Origin: CAIWHR01 sp963726765
Lineage (GTDB): Bacteria > Pseudomonadota > Gammaproteobacteria > Burkholderiales > Casimicrobiaceae
Assembly (NCBI GenBank): GCA_963726765.1
Contig: CAVSDH010000010.1
Location: 124,001-188,000, forward strand
DNA length: 64,000 nt
Direction: 5' to 3'
Below the pieces are notes generated by a model, which worked only from the letters and a program-made list of their open reading frames with translations, was not told where the DNA came from and did not search any database. Of the stretch, positions 37,357-46,189 are shown piece after piece (positions within the stretch are counted from its first letter, which is position 1; every line of letters begins with the position of its first letter). The translations under genes and the position numbers were made by a program.

Positions 37357-38094
37357 ATGTCGGACCCCGACGCGCCGACCGACCCGCCTCCGCCGTCCGT
37401 CCACCTGCTCCCGCGCACCGTCACCTGGCGCCACGCATTCGCGTGGTACGAGGACGCGATGCGGCTCTTCAAGCTTGCCCCGTTCACGTTCATCGGGCTT
37501 GCGCTCGTCACGATCGCGACGGAGCTTCTGCTGAAGGCCGCGCCCGGCGCACTCTCGTTCGCCAGCGAGATCTTCACCCCTCTGGTCGCCTGCGGACTGG
37601 TCTACGCAGCCGCCGCTGCCGATCGCGGCGAAGCGCCTTCGATGTGGTTCGCCGTGCTCGCCTTCCGCGCGGGAGGCGGTGCAATCGCCACGGTCATCGT
37701 CGCGAGCCTGGTGGCTTTCGCTGCCCAAGCCTTCGCGGGATGGTGGATCGCCGATGCAAACCTCCTCCTGCCGGACGGCGTCATGCAGCTTTCGCTTCCC
37801 GCCATACTCGGCATCTACGCGATCAGCACGCTTGCCGCACTGCCGGTGACGTTCCTCCCGCTACTCGCGCTCTTCGAGCGTGTCCCGCTTCCTGCCGCGC
37901 TGGTCGCGAGCGGAACCGCGTTCGCCCAGAACACGGTGCCGCTGCTCATCTACGCCGCGATATCGCTCGTGCTGCTGTGTTTTGGTGTGCTCACCGCAGG
38001 CTTGGGGCTTGCACTTGCCCTGCCGCTGTGGGCGGCAGCCACCTACGCGGCCTGGAAGGACGTCTACGGCGTCCGTGACCCGCCGATCTTCTGA
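37357..38094 (+). CDS. BPSS1780-like integral membrane protein
   Basis: A 245-residue polytopic protein with about six hydrophobic helices after a Pro-rich N-terminal 25 residues. The motif WRHAFAWYEDAMRLFKLAPFTF at 24-45 is what I recognise from the uncharacterised BPSS1780 membrane family of Betaproteobacteria. It starts two bases after the livF stop, so it is probably cotranscribed with the transporter, but no role in amino-acid uptake is known. The C-terminus (YAAWKDVYG) is cytosolic by the positive-inside rule. Confidence 0.75.
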   Translation: MSDPDAPTDPPPPSVHLLPRTVTWRHAFAWYEDAMRLFKLAPFTFIGLALVTIATELLLKAAPGALSFASEIFTPLVACGLVYAAAAADRGEAPSMWFAVLAFRAGGGAIATVIVASLVAFAAQAFAGWWIADANLLLPDGVMQLSLPAILGIYAISTLAALPVTFLPLLALFERVPLPAALVASGTAFAQNTVPLLIYAAISLVLLCFGVLTAGLGLALALPLWAAATYAAWKDVYGVRDPPIF

Positions 38095-38120
38095 TATTCG
38101 GCGCTTCGCCAAACTCTCCT

Positions 38121-38399
38121 TCACGCCGTCGGTCGGTGGGTGAAATCGACGATCGCGGAATCCGTCGCAGCGGTCAACACGTCGACGCCCGCGACCTGCG
38201 CTGATGGCGGCCCGCGTCGGCACCACGAGAGCGCCGCTTCGACCGCGCTCGTCTCTCCCTGCACGAACACCTCGACAGTGCCGTCGCGCCGATTGCGCAC
38301 CCAGCCGGTGACACCCAATCCGGTCGCCGTTGCCACCATCGAGAAACGGTATCCCACTCCCTGGACCCGCCCCCGGACGACGAGGCGGTACGCGATCAC
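38121..38399 (-). CDS. Acylphosphatase
   Basis: Small cytosolic enzyme hydrolysing acyl phosphates; 92 residues. Catalytic residues are present: Arg18 in GRVQGVGYR and Asn36 in GWVRNRRDG. The start is a GTG at 38399 whose GTGA overlaps the NUDIX stop. It is last in the minus-strand group that begins at dusB or purH, convergent with the membrane-protein gene 26 bases away. Confidence 0.93.
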   Translation of the reverse strand: MIAYRLVVRGRVQGVGYRFSMVATATGLGVTGWVRNRRDGTVEVFVQGETSAVEAALSWCRRGPPSAQVAGVDVLTAATDSAIVDFTHRPTA

Positions 38400-38950
38400 G
38401 CTTCCCGGCGGCGCGCGTAGAGGAGAAGCGCGGTAACGGTCTTGGCATCGGTGATCTCGCCGCGATCCAAAGCCGCCAGCATGTCGGAGAGGTTCATCGT
38501 GACGATCTCGATGAACTCTCCGTCGTCGAGTTTCGCGCCGACGTGCGTCAGGTCTTCGGCGAGAAAGAGATCGATCTGCTCGTTCGTGTAGGAAACGATC
38601 GTGTGAATCCTGCCAAGTGGCGTCCAGCGCAGGGCTTCGTAGCCCGCCTCCTCGCGGAGTTCGCGACGCGCCGTCGCGAGAGCGGACTCGCCGGGGTCGA
38701 GCTTTCCCGCCGGGAACTCGATGAAGACACGGTCGAGCGGATAGCGGTACTGGCGCTCGACGACCAGACGATCGTCGGGGAGCACCGGCACGATCAGCAC
38801 CGCCCCGGGATGGACGATGTGCTCGCGCGTCGCCAGCGTTCCGTCGGGAAGGCGCACGGTATCGCGGCGCACGTGCAGCAGCTTGCCGTCGAACACCCGC
38901 TCGGACGACACCTTTGTCTCGACGAGGTGGGCGTCACCGTCGCGTGTCAC
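38396..38950 (-). CDS. NUDIX hydrolase, ADP-ribose pyrophosphatase type
   Basis: 184-residue pyrophosphohydrolase. The Nudix box reads GKLDPGESALATARRELREE followed by AGY, preceded by the HPGAVLIVPVLPDDRLVVERQYRYP sheet and RVFIEFPAG typical of ADP-sugar (NudF-like) enzymes. The start is a GTG at 38950 overlapping the hemF stop (GTGA). The exact nucleotide substrate is inferred from subgroup resemblance. Confidence 0.92.
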   Translation of the reverse strand: MTRDGDAHLVETKVSSERVFDGKLLHVRRDTVRLPDGTLATREHIVHPGAVLIVPVLPDDRLVVERQYRYPLDRVFIEFPAGKLDPGESALATARRELREEAGYEALRWTPLGRIHTIVSYTNEQIDLFLAEDLTHVGAKLDDGEFIEIVTMNLSDMLAALDRGEITDAKTVTALLLYARRREA

Positions 38951-39852
38951 GCCAGCCAATCCTTGGCCACCAGAAAATCCGCATAGAGCTTGGCCTCGGG
39001 CGTTCCGGGTTCGGGTTTCCAGTCGTACCGCCATTTCACGATCGGCGGCAGCGACATGAGGATTGCCTCCGTGCGGCCGTTCGACTGCAGCCCGAAGAGC
39101 GTGCCGCGGTCCCAGACGAGGTTGAACTCCACGTAGCGACCCCGGCGGTACGCCTGGAAATCGCGTTCGCGCTCGCCATAGGGAACGTCCTTGCGCCGCT
39201 CGAGGATCGGCGCATAGGCCGCGAGGAAATGGTCGCCCACGCTTTTCGTGAGCGCGAAGCATCGGTCGTAGCCGCCCTCGGTCAGATCGTCGTAGAAGAT
39301 GCCGCCGACGCCGCGCGGCTCGCCGCGGTGCTTCAGATAGAAATATTCGTCGCACCACTTCTTGTATTTCGGGTGCACGTCGCCGCCGAAAGGCGCGAGT
39401 GCATCGCGGCACGAACGGTGGAAATGGATCGCGTCGTCGGCGAAGCCGTAGTAAGGGGTGAGGTCCATCCCGCCGCCGAACCACCATGCGTCGGCGGCGT
39501 CTCGATCGGGTGCATGGGCGACGAACATCCGAACATTGAGATGCACCGTCGGCGCGTAGGGGTTGCGCGGATGGAGAACGAGCGACACGCCCATCGCCTC
39601 CCATGCCCGGCCGGCGATCTCCGGTCGGGACGCGGTGGCCGACGGCGGCAGCTTTGCCCCTGTCACGTGCGAGAAGTTGACGCCGCCGCGTTCGAGCACG
39701 GCGCTGTCTTCGATCAGCCGGGAAATGCCTCCGCCGCCTTCCGGACGGATCCATTCGTCGCGGCGAAACGGCGCGCCGTCGATCGCCTCCAGTCCCGCGA
39801 CGATGCGTGCCTGCAGGTCGATGAACCAGGTGCGCGCGGCATCGACGTTCAT
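38947..39852 (-). CDS. hemF: Oxygen-dependent coproporphyrinogen III oxidase
   Basis: Aerobic oxidative decarboxylation of coproporphyrinogen III to protoporphyrinogen IX. The 301 residues carry GGVNFSHVTG, the substrate-binding HLNVRMF, FGGGMDLTPYYGF, HKYKKWCDEYFYLKHR-type and FNLVWDRGTLFGL blocks of the family. The ATG at 39852 starts MNVDAARTW; upstream sequence in the same frame is purD antisense-like and is excluded. It is 25 bases from purD and coupled to the NUDIX gene. Confidence 0.96.
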   Translation of the reverse strand: MNVDAARTWFIDLQARIVAGLEAIDGAPFRRDEWIRPEGGGGISRLIEDSAVLERGGVNFSHVTGAKLPPSATASRPEIAGRAWEAMGVSLVLHPRNPYAPTVHLNVRMFVAHAPDRDAADAWWFGGGMDLTPYYGFADDAIHFHRSCRDALAPFGGDVHPKYKKWCDEYFYLKHRGEPRGVGGIFYDDLTEGGYDRCFALTKSVGDHFLAAYAPILERRKDVPYGERERDFQAYRRGRYVEFNLVWDRGTLFGLQSNGRTEAILMSLPPIVKWRYDWKPEPGTPEAKLYADFLVAKDWLA

Positions 39853-39877
39853 GGAGTCACCGGCGGCGATACTTCGC

Positions 39878-41167
39878 TCAGGCCCTGCGCGCCGCGACGG
39901 CGCGATGCCCGATGTCGGTCCGATACTGCATTCCGGGAAAGCGGATTTCGGCAACGGCAGCGTACGCAATGCGCTGCGCCTGCCTGACGGAATCGCCGAG
40001 CGCAGTAACACACAGCACGCGGCCGCCGGCGACGAGGACCTTGCCCGCGTCCATCGCCGTTCCCGCGTGGAAAACCTTGCAGTCCGGATGTGCGTCCGCG
40101 TTCACACGCTCGAGCCCGTCGACGGCATCGCCCTTGCGCGGCGCTTCGGGGTAGCCCTGCGCAGCGAGCACGACGCCCAGTGCCGAACGGCGATCCCATT
40201 CCGCCTCGACGCGATCGAGCGTGCCGTTCACTGCGTGCTGCACCAGGTCGACCAGATCCGATTTCAATCGCATCATGATCGGTTGCGTTTCCGGGTCGCC
40301 CATCCGGCAGTTGAACTCGAGCACCTTGGGAACGCCCTCCCCGTCGATCATCACGCCCGCGTAGAGAAAGCCGGTGTACGGAGTGCCATCGGCGGCCATG
40401 CCGGCGACCGTCGGCAGAATGACCTCGCGCATGATCCTCGCGTGCAGCTCGGGCGTCACCACCGGGGCGGGAGAGTACGCGCCCATGCCGCCGGTGTTGG
40501 GACCGGTGTCGCCATCGCGGAGCCGCTTGTGGTCCTGCGACGACGCGAGCGGCAGAACGTTCCGGCCGTCGACCATCACGATGAAGCTTGCTTCTTCTCC
40601 CGCGAGGAAGTCCTCCACGACCACGCGCGCACCCGCGGCACCGACGAGACCGCCGGACAGCATCGCGTCGATGGCGCCATGCGCCTCGGCAACCGTCGAC
40701 GCCACGACCACCCCTTTGCCCGCGGCAAGGCCGTCCGCCTTGATCACGATGGGTGCGCCGCGGCCGGCAACGTACGCGCGCGCCGCCTGCGGGTCCGTGA
40801 AGGTCCGGGATTGGGCGGTGGGAATGCCGTGCCGGGCCATGAACGCCTTCGCGAAATCCTTCGAGCTCTCGAGCTGCGCTGCCGCCCTCACGGGACCGAA
40901 CGTCGGCAACCCGGCGGCGCGGAAAGCATCGACCACGCCCTCGGCAAGCGGTCCCTCCGGTCCGACCACGGTAAGCGCGACGCGCTGGTCCTGCGCAAAC
41001 CGGACGAGATCCGGGATCGCGGCGATCGCGACGTTGGTGAGCTCGGATTCGAGGGCCGTACCGGCGTTGCCCGGTGCGACGAAGACTTTCGCGACCCGCG
41101 GCGACTGCGCGATCTTCCAGGCGAGCGCATGCTCGCGGCCGCCGCCGCCGATGACAAGAACGTTCAT
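39878..41167 (-). CDS. purD: Phosphoribosylamine-glycine ligase
   Basis: GARS: second step of purine synthesis, joining glycine to phosphoribosylamine with ATP. It is full length at 429 residues. The N-terminal GGGGREHALAW loop, the ATP-grasp core (VIKADGLAAGKGVVVA, SSQDHKRLRDGDTGPNTGGMGAYSP) and LEFNCRMGDPETQ are all present. It lies nine bases downstream of the palmitoyltransferase gene that separates it from purH. Confidence 0.97.
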   Translation of the reverse strand: MNVLVIGGGGREHALAWKIAQSPRVAKVFVAPGNAGTALESELTNVAIAAIPDLVRFAQDQRVALTVVGPEGPLAEGVVDAFRAAGLPTFGPVRAAAQLESSKDFAKAFMARHGIPTAQSRTFTDPQAARAYVAGRGAPIVIKADGLAAGKGVVVASTVAEAHGAIDAMLSGGLVGAAGARVVVEDFLAGEEASFIVMVDGRNVLPLASSQDHKRLRDGDTGPNTGGMGAYSPAPVVTPELHARIMREVILPTVAGMAADGTPYTGFLYAGVMIDGEGVPKVLEFNCRMGDPETQPIMMRLKSDLVDLVQHAVNGTLDRVEAEWDRRSALGVVLAAQGYPEAPRKGDAVDGLERVNADAHPDCKVFHAGTAMDAGKVLVAGGRVLCVTALGDSVRQAQRIAYAAVAEIRFPGMQYRTDIGHRAVAARRA

Positions 41168-41176
41168 CGCGCGGTC

Positions 41177-41753
41177 TCAGTCAAGCGCTATCTTCCCGAA
41201 GACGTAGAGAATGCTGCCGTGATTGATCCCGCCGTTGAGGGTCGGAATGTAGGTCGAAAGCAGCGTGAACTTGTCGTAGCGCACCGAGACCAGCGGCAGG
41301 ATCGCGGGGAAGGGGACACCCCCCCAGATGTCCTGCCGCGAGATGAGCATCAGCGTGTAGCCGAGTCCCGGTTGCACCTGGTCCCGCTCGGCGCCACCAG
41401 GTCGTCCATCCATAGCCCAGGTTGAATTCCGGCTCGTAATGCGAGTCGCTGAACACCATGAAGTAAACCGTGTCGGTGTCGCCGTTCTCGCGCTCCGTGC
41501 TTCGCGCCCAGCCACCCCCCCATGCGTACGGATTCTCCTCTGCACGCTTCTCGGCGGTCCAGGTCCACGGCGTGTGCCAGGCGTAGCCCGACACCAGGAT
41601 TTCGTTGCCACCTTTCTGGTAGGTGTCGGCGACCCTCCGGCACGCCGTGTTGAGCCATTCCCAGAGGTCCGCACACTCGGCCGCGGCTCGGGTCGGCATC
41701 GACAAACCCCCGACCAATGCACCCACCACGAGAAGGATTCGCAATCGTTGCAT
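41177..41753 (-). CDS. pagP: PagP-type lipid A palmitoyltransferase (frameshifted)
   Basis: Outer-membrane beta-barrel acyltransferase that moves a palmitate from phospholipid to lipid A. The precursor has a signal peptide ending near ARAAA-E. Family residues match E. coli PagP: catalytic His in YAWHTPWTW, PYAWGGGWA, and the Asp-Ser pair in FSDSHYEPEFNLGYGW. The frame breaks after YGWTTWW; removing one base near 41390-41393 gives AERDQVQPGLGYTLML and then IPLP-like VPFPAILPLVSVRYDKFTLLSTYIP, ending in an aromatic-poor KIALD. The restored length is about 191 residues. It is embedded between purH (16-base gap) and purD. Recognition rests on motifs recalled from E. coli and Bordetella. Confidence 0.85.
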
Positions 41754-41769
41754 GGCGAGATGCTCCCGT

Positions 41770-43341
41770 TCAATGACGAAAATGACGGATGCCGGTGAAC
41801 ACCATCGCCAGCCCCCGCTCGTCGGCCGCCGCGATGACCTCGTTGTCGCGCATGCTTCCGCCCGGCTGGATCACCGCAACCGCGCCGTTGTCGGCGACGA
41901 CGTCGAGCCCGTCGCGAAACGGAAAGAACGCGTCCGACGCGACGACGGAGCCGGCGAGCGAAAGATTCGCGTTCTTGGCCTTCATCGCGGCGATCCGCGT
42001 CGAGTCGACGCGGCTCATCTGGCCTGCGCCGATGCCGAGCGTGCAGCCGTCCGCGCAATGGACAATGGCATTCGATTTGACGAACTTGGCAACGCGCCAC
42101 GCGAACATGAGATCGGCAAGCTGCGCCGGCGTCGGGGCTTTCCTCGTGACGACCTTGAGCTCCGCCGGCGACACATTGCGGGCATCGGCCGTCTGCACGA
42201 GCAGTCCGCCGCCCACGCGCCTGAAATCGAGTTGCGCGGCGGGCGGTTCCGCGGCCACGGCAATTTCGAGCACGCGGACATTCTTCTTCTGCGCGATCAT
42301 CGCGAGCGCGTCAGCCGTGTAGACCGGCGCGATCAGGACCTCGAGGAATTGCGCGGCGACGGCTTCCAGCGTCGCAGCATCGACGGGCCGGTTGAACGCG
42401 ATGATGCCGCCGAAAGCCGACGTCGGGTCGGTCGCGAAGGCCTTGCGGTAGGCCTCCAGAACGGAGCGCGCAGTGGCGACGCCGCAAGGATTCGCATGCT
42501 TGACGATGACGCAGGCCGGCTCGGCGAACGATTTCACGCACTCCCACGCGGCATCGCCGTCGGCGATGTTGTTGAACGACAGCTCCTTGCCCTGCAGCTG
42601 CCGGAAAGTGGCAATCCCGCCCGCGGCCGGGCGCTCGTCGCGGTAGAACGCCGCGCGCTGATGCGGGTTCTCGCCGTAGCGCAGATCCTCGATCTTCGCG
42701 GCCTGCAGATTGAACCGATCGGGAAACGCCTCGGCCGATCCGTCCGGTCCCCGGGCGGTGAGCCAGTTCGAGATTGCGCCGTCGTAGGCAGCCGTATGCG
42801 AGAACGCCTTCCGCGCGAGCGCGAATCGCGTGGCGGCCGAAAGGGTGCGGCCGCTCGATTCGAGCTCCGTCAGCAGCGCGGCGTAGTCCGCCGGGTCGAC
42901 GATCACGCCCACGTCGTGCCAGTTCTTGGCGGCGGAACGCACCATCGCGGGACCGCCGATATCGATGTTCTCGATGGCATCGTCGATCGTGCAGCCGGGG
43001 CTCGCGACAGTCTCGCGGAAGGGATAGAGATTGACCACGACCAGGTCAATCGTGGGGATCGCATGCTTCTCGAGCGCGGCGACATGCCCGTGATCGTCGC
43101 GCCTCGCGAGGATTCCGCCGTGCACCTTCGGATGCAGCGTCTTCACGCGCCCGTCGAGCATTTCCGGGAATCCCGTGTAGTCTCCGATCTCGACGACCGG
43201 CAGGCCGACGTCGCCCAGCGCCTTCGCCGTGCCGCCCGTGGACAGCAGCGCAATTCCAAGACGCGCGAGGCCGCTCGCAAAACCGGCGAGGCCGGTCTTG
43301 TCGGAGACGGAGAGCAGTGCGCGGGCGACCGGTGCGGACAT
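41770..43341 (-). CDS. purH: Bifunctional AICAR transformylase/IMP cyclohydrolase
   Basis: Catalyses the last two steps to IMP. It has 523 residues: N-terminal IMP cyclohydrolase domain (RALLSVSDKTGL, LLSTGGTAKAL, GRVKTLHPKVHGGIL) and C-terminal transformylase domain (RYGENPHQRAAFY, ADGDAAWE, VIVKHANPCGVA, and the nucleophile region SVVASDAFFPFRDGLD). It is intact, although the next gene downstream is frameshifted. It follows fis after 101 bases. Confidence 0.97.
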   Translation of the reverse strand: MSAPVARALLSVSDKTGLAGFASGLARLGIALLSTGGTAKALGDVGLPVVEIGDYTGFPEMLDGRVKTLHPKVHGGILARRDDHGHVAALEKHAIPTIDLVVVNLYPFRETVASPGCTIDDAIENIDIGGPAMVRSAAKNWHDVGVIVDPADYAALLTELESSGRTLSAATRFALARKAFSHTAAYDGAISNWLTARGPDGSAEAFPDRFNLQAAKIEDLRYGENPHQRAAFYRDERPAAGGIATFRQLQGKELSFNNIADGDAAWECVKSFAEPACVIVKHANPCGVATARSVLEAYRKAFATDPTSAFGGIIAFNRPVDAATLEAVAAQFLEVLIAPVYTADALAMIAQKKNVRVLEIAVAAEPPAAQLDFRRVGGGLLVQTADARNVSPAELKVVTRKAPTPAQLADLMFAWRVAKFVKSNAIVHCADGCTLGIGAGQMSRVDSTRIAAMKAKNANLSLAGSVVASDAFFPFRDGLDVVADNGAVAVIQPGGSMRDNEVIAAADERGLAMVFTGIRHFRH

Positions 43342-43442
43342 GCGTCGTGAGGTCGTCGGACCCTGGAGCAGGGGCGTGGCGTTCGGGCCGTCGCGGGAGA
43401 TTGCGGACGTCGCGGTACGCGTCGCCGTCCGTCACGCAGGCG

Positions 43443-43697
43443 CTATCGGATCCCGTATTTCGAAAGCTTGGTGCGCAACGTGTTGCGATTCAGCCCGAGC
43501 ATGTCGGCGGCCTGGGTCTGATTGCCGCCCGCGCGCTCCAGGACGGTCGAGATGAGCGCGCGCTCGACGTGCATGATCACCATGTCGTAGATGCCGTGCG
43601 GCGGCTCGCCGTCGAGCCGGCGGAAATATTCATCGAGCGACTTTTCCACGGAACGGCCGAGCTCGTTGCCGCCGTTGATTCGAAGTGTTTTTCTCAC
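43443..43697 (-). CDS. fis: DNA-binding protein Fis
   Basis: Nucleoid-associated DNA-bending protein and growth-phase regulator. The 84 residues match the short betaproteobacterial form. Dimerisation helices are seen in SVEKSLDEYFRRL and YDMVIMHVERALISTVLE; the C-terminal helix-turn-helix is NQTQAADMLGLNRNTLRTKL. The start is GTG 43697, whose GTGA overlaps the dusB stop, so its synthesis is coupled to dusB as in the enteric dusB-fis operon. Confidence 0.94.
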   Translation of the reverse strand: MRKTLRINGGNELGRSVEKSLDEYFRRLDGEPPHGIYDMVIMHVERALISTVLERAGGNQTQAADMLGLNRNTLRTKLSKYGIR

Positions 43698-44803
43698 GCG
43701 GCCAGGGCCTCCCCGCCCCGAAGCGATGTATGTCCTGCGCGCCCGAGAGCGCCCCGCCCATAGGCAACCGCGGCGTCGGCGCCGCGGTACTCGAGGCGCT
43801 CGCCAACCATTGCAAGTGTATCGAAAAAGCGGTGAACTGCGCATAGCTGCGCGCCTGCCGTCTCCGCAGCGTTGATCTCGATGCGGAATGCGTCGCCGCC
43901 ACGAAGCTCCTTCGCGTACCAGCCCAGGTGCTTGCGCGCAATGCGCACGCCGGGCTCCTCGCCGTAGAACGCATAGTGGTCGGCAAGGTGGGCGACGATC
44001 GCCGCGTGCGCCTCGGCCACCGTCGGAGGCGATAGGCGAGTGCCATGCTCGAGGTAATGGGCGATTTCGCGGAAGATCCAGGGCCGGCCCTGCGCCGCGC
44101 GGCCGATCATGATCGCGTCGGCGCCCGTTTGCTGCAGAACCCGCTTCGCCTGCTCGGGCGTGTCGATGTCGCCATTGGCGATCACGGGAATCGCGACCGC
44201 CTCCTTTACCGCACGGATCGTCCGGTATTCGACGGGTCCGGTGAACGCGCACGCCCGCGTGCGTCCGTGCACGGCCAGCGCAGCGACACCGGCGTCCTCG
44301 GCGATGCGCGCGATCGCGAGGGCATTGCGGTGCTCCGGATCGCGGCCGGTGCGGATCTTGAGCGTAACCGGGACGTCTACGGCACGCACGACCGCCGCGA
44401 GGATTGCTGCGACGAGAGGCTCGTTCCCGAGCAGAGCCGAGCCGGCCGCCACGTTGCAGACTTTCTTCGCCGGGCAGCCCATGTTGATGTCGATGATCTG
44501 CGCGCCGCGCAGGACGTTGTAGCGCGCCGCGTCCGCCATCTGGTCAGGATCGGCTCCGGCAATCTGCACGGCCACCGGGGCCGGCTCGCCGGCGTGATCC
44601 GTCCGTCGCCGCGACTTTTCGGTGCCTCGCAGCTCCGGCTTCGACGCGACCATCTCCGATATCGCATGACCCGCGCCGAATCGCTTGCACAGGAGGCGAA
44701 ACGGTCGATCGGTCACGCCGGCCATCGGGGCAACGACGAGATTGTTGGAAAGGGCGTACGGTCCGATGCGCACGGTCGGCAGGTGCAATGATTGAGCGGG
44801 CAA
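43694..44803 (-). CDS. dusB: tRNA-dihydrouridine synthase B
   Basis: FMN- and NADPH-dependent reduction of uridines in the tRNA D-loop. TIM-barrel blocks: NLVVAPMAGVTDRPFR, VQIAGADPDQMA, catalytic Cys in INMGCPAKKVC, VHGRTRACAFTG, GDIDTPEQA and MIGRAAQGRPW. The 369 residues begin at a TTG (44803); no good ATG exists and a GTG ten codons later is possible. The C-terminal 20-30 residues are Gly/Arg-rich and longer than usual, which brings the stop to the fis start. Confidence 0.94.
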   Translation of the reverse strand: MPAQSLHLPTVRIGPYALSNNLVVAPMAGVTDRPFRLLCKRFGAGHAISEMVASKPELRGTEKSRRRTDHAGEPAPVAVQIAGADPDQMADAARYNVLRGAQIIDINMGCPAKKVCNVAAGSALLGNEPLVAAILAAVVRAVDVPVTLKIRTGRDPEHRNALAIARIAEDAGVAALAVHGRTRACAFTGPVEYRTIRAVKEAVAIPVIANGDIDTPEQAKRVLQQTGADAIMIGRAAQGRPWIFREIAHYLEHGTRLSPPTVAEAHAAIVAHLADHYAFYGEEPGVRIARKHLGWYAKELRGGDAFRIEINAAETAGAQLCAVHRFFDTLAMVGERLEYRGADAAVAYGRGALGRAGHTSLRGGEALAA

Positions 44804-44822
44804 GTACTGCGGAGGGGACGGA

Positions 44823-44828
44823 ATTATA
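44823..44828 (-). promoter_or_regulatory. Candidate -10 element for dusB-fis-purH
   Basis: A consensus TATAAT on the minus strand (44828-44823) lies about 20 bases before the dusB start. No convincing -35 is found, only GC-rich sequence, which would suit stringent or activator-dependent control. Confidence 0.4.
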
Positions 44829-44976
44829 ACTGTTCCGCGGCGCGCGCGAACGGTTGTCGAGCGTTTTGCGCGACGGGCCGACAGGCGTGTTGCGCAGCGC
44901 GAAATTCATGTCCGTGGCGCGCGGACCTCGAGCGCCGGACGATTTCAGGTGGCGCGCACGGGCGTTCGCTACGGCG

Positions 44977-46134
44977 CTATCGAATGCCGAACAGCATGGC
45001 CCGCGTGAACGCGCGTTTCGCAGGGGGCAGCGAATCCAGCAGAGTGAGCGCCAACCCGCGCGGCCAGCGCGCGAACGGGAGGCTGTTTCCGAACAGATTG
45101 ACGAGTCCGTGCGTGAACGCGATGCCGGCCCACCGATCCGCGCGTCTGCCGCGCGCATGGCGTTCGAGCATCGGCGGCGCGCCGATCGCGTCACGCGGCG
45201 TATCGACAATGGCCTGTCCCAGCTCGAAGGCATCGCGCAGGCCGACGTTGAAGCCTTGTCCCGCGACCGGGTGCAGCGTCTGCGCCGCGTTGCCGAGAAC
45301 GACGCAGCGCGTGCCGGTCGTCGCCGGTGCAAATTCGAGCGCCAGCGGAAACGAGCGGCGGCTCTCCGTGCGGACGAATCCGCGGATGCGCGGACCGAAA
45401 TGCGCCTCGAGCTGCCCGAGGAACGTCGCGTCATCCTGCGCCAGCAACGTTTCCGCGCGCTCTGGCGTGGCCGTCCAGATGAGGCCGTAATGGTCGCCTT
45501 CCGGCAGCAGCGCGAGCGGACCGTCAGGGGTGAACCGCTCGAATGCGACACCGTCCGGTGCAGCATTGCGCCAGAGCTTGGCGACGACGGCGACCTGACC
45601 GTAGTCGTGCCGCCGGCGGGGCACGCCCGCGATCACGGCCGCCGTCCCGTCGGCGACCGCAGCGACCCTCGCGAGGATCGGCTGGCCGTCGTTGCCTTCG
45701 CACTCAACCGCTGCGTAGGCCGACGTCCCGCCTACCGAGGTCGCGGCAATGCCGTGACGGACGGCAATGCCTGCACGCGCCATCACGGCGTCGAGCGCCG
45801 CCTGCAACGCGCGATAGCGGACAACGTAGCCGAGCGCCGGCAGATCGCTTTCGAGCGCGGTCAGCCGTGTCGTCCCGAATCCGCCGGCCTGCGAGATGTC
45901 GATGGCCGTGATCGGCGTCGCGGCGCCGGGCACGGTGGAAAGTGCGCTCCACACGCCAAGCCGATCGAGAATGAGCCTTGCGCCATGCGAGAGCGCAAGC
46001 GTGCGGTCGCCGCGCAGCGACTCGCCCTTTGCCCGCGCGTCCAGGACGACGACATCGAGATCGGCATCGGCGACCGCGAGCGCGAGTGTCGCTCCGACGG
46101 GTCCCGCACCCACGATCGCGAGGTCGTGCAGCAT
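44977..46134 (-). CDS. ubiH: FAD-dependent ubiquinone-biosynthesis hydroxylase, UbiH type
   Basis: Aromatic-ring monooxygenase of the UbiH/UbiI/UbiF family acting in ubiquinone synthesis at the membrane. It has 385 residues. The dinucleotide fold GAGPVGATLALAV, the GDRTLALS motif and the second FAD motif GNAAQTLHPVAGQGFNVGLRD are diagnostic. Position after pepP (55-base gap), as in E. coli pepP-ubiH, supports UbiH rather than UbiI. Start ATG 46134; the open frame continues 5' but without family similarity. Confidence 0.9.
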   Translation of the reverse strand: MLHDLAIVGAGPVGATLALAVADADLDVVVLDARAKGESLRGDRTLALSHGARLILDRLGVWSALSTVPGAATPITAIDISQAGGFGTTRLTALESDLPALGYVVRYRALQAALDAVMARAGIAVRHGIAATSVGGTSAYAAVECEGNDGQPILARVAAVADGTAAVIAGVPRRRHDYGQVAVVAKLWRNAAPDGVAFERFTPDGPLALLPEGDHYGLIWTATPERAETLLAQDDATFLGQLEAHFGPRIRGFVRTESRRSFPLALEFAPATTGTRCVVLGNAAQTLHPVAGQGFNVGLRDAFELGQAIVDTPRDAIGAPPMLERHARGRRADRWAGIAFTHGLVNLFGNSLPFARWPRGLALTLLDSLPPAKRAFTRAMLFGIR

Positions 46135-46189
46135 CGATGGTGAGGCGGCGGGCGCGGCGCGTACCGGCGACGCCCGGACGCATCCTTGG

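Noticed and set aside
43342..43442. A purine riboswitch or attenuator before purH
   Set aside because: The 101-base fis-purH gap shows only weak, interrupted pairing and no terminator.
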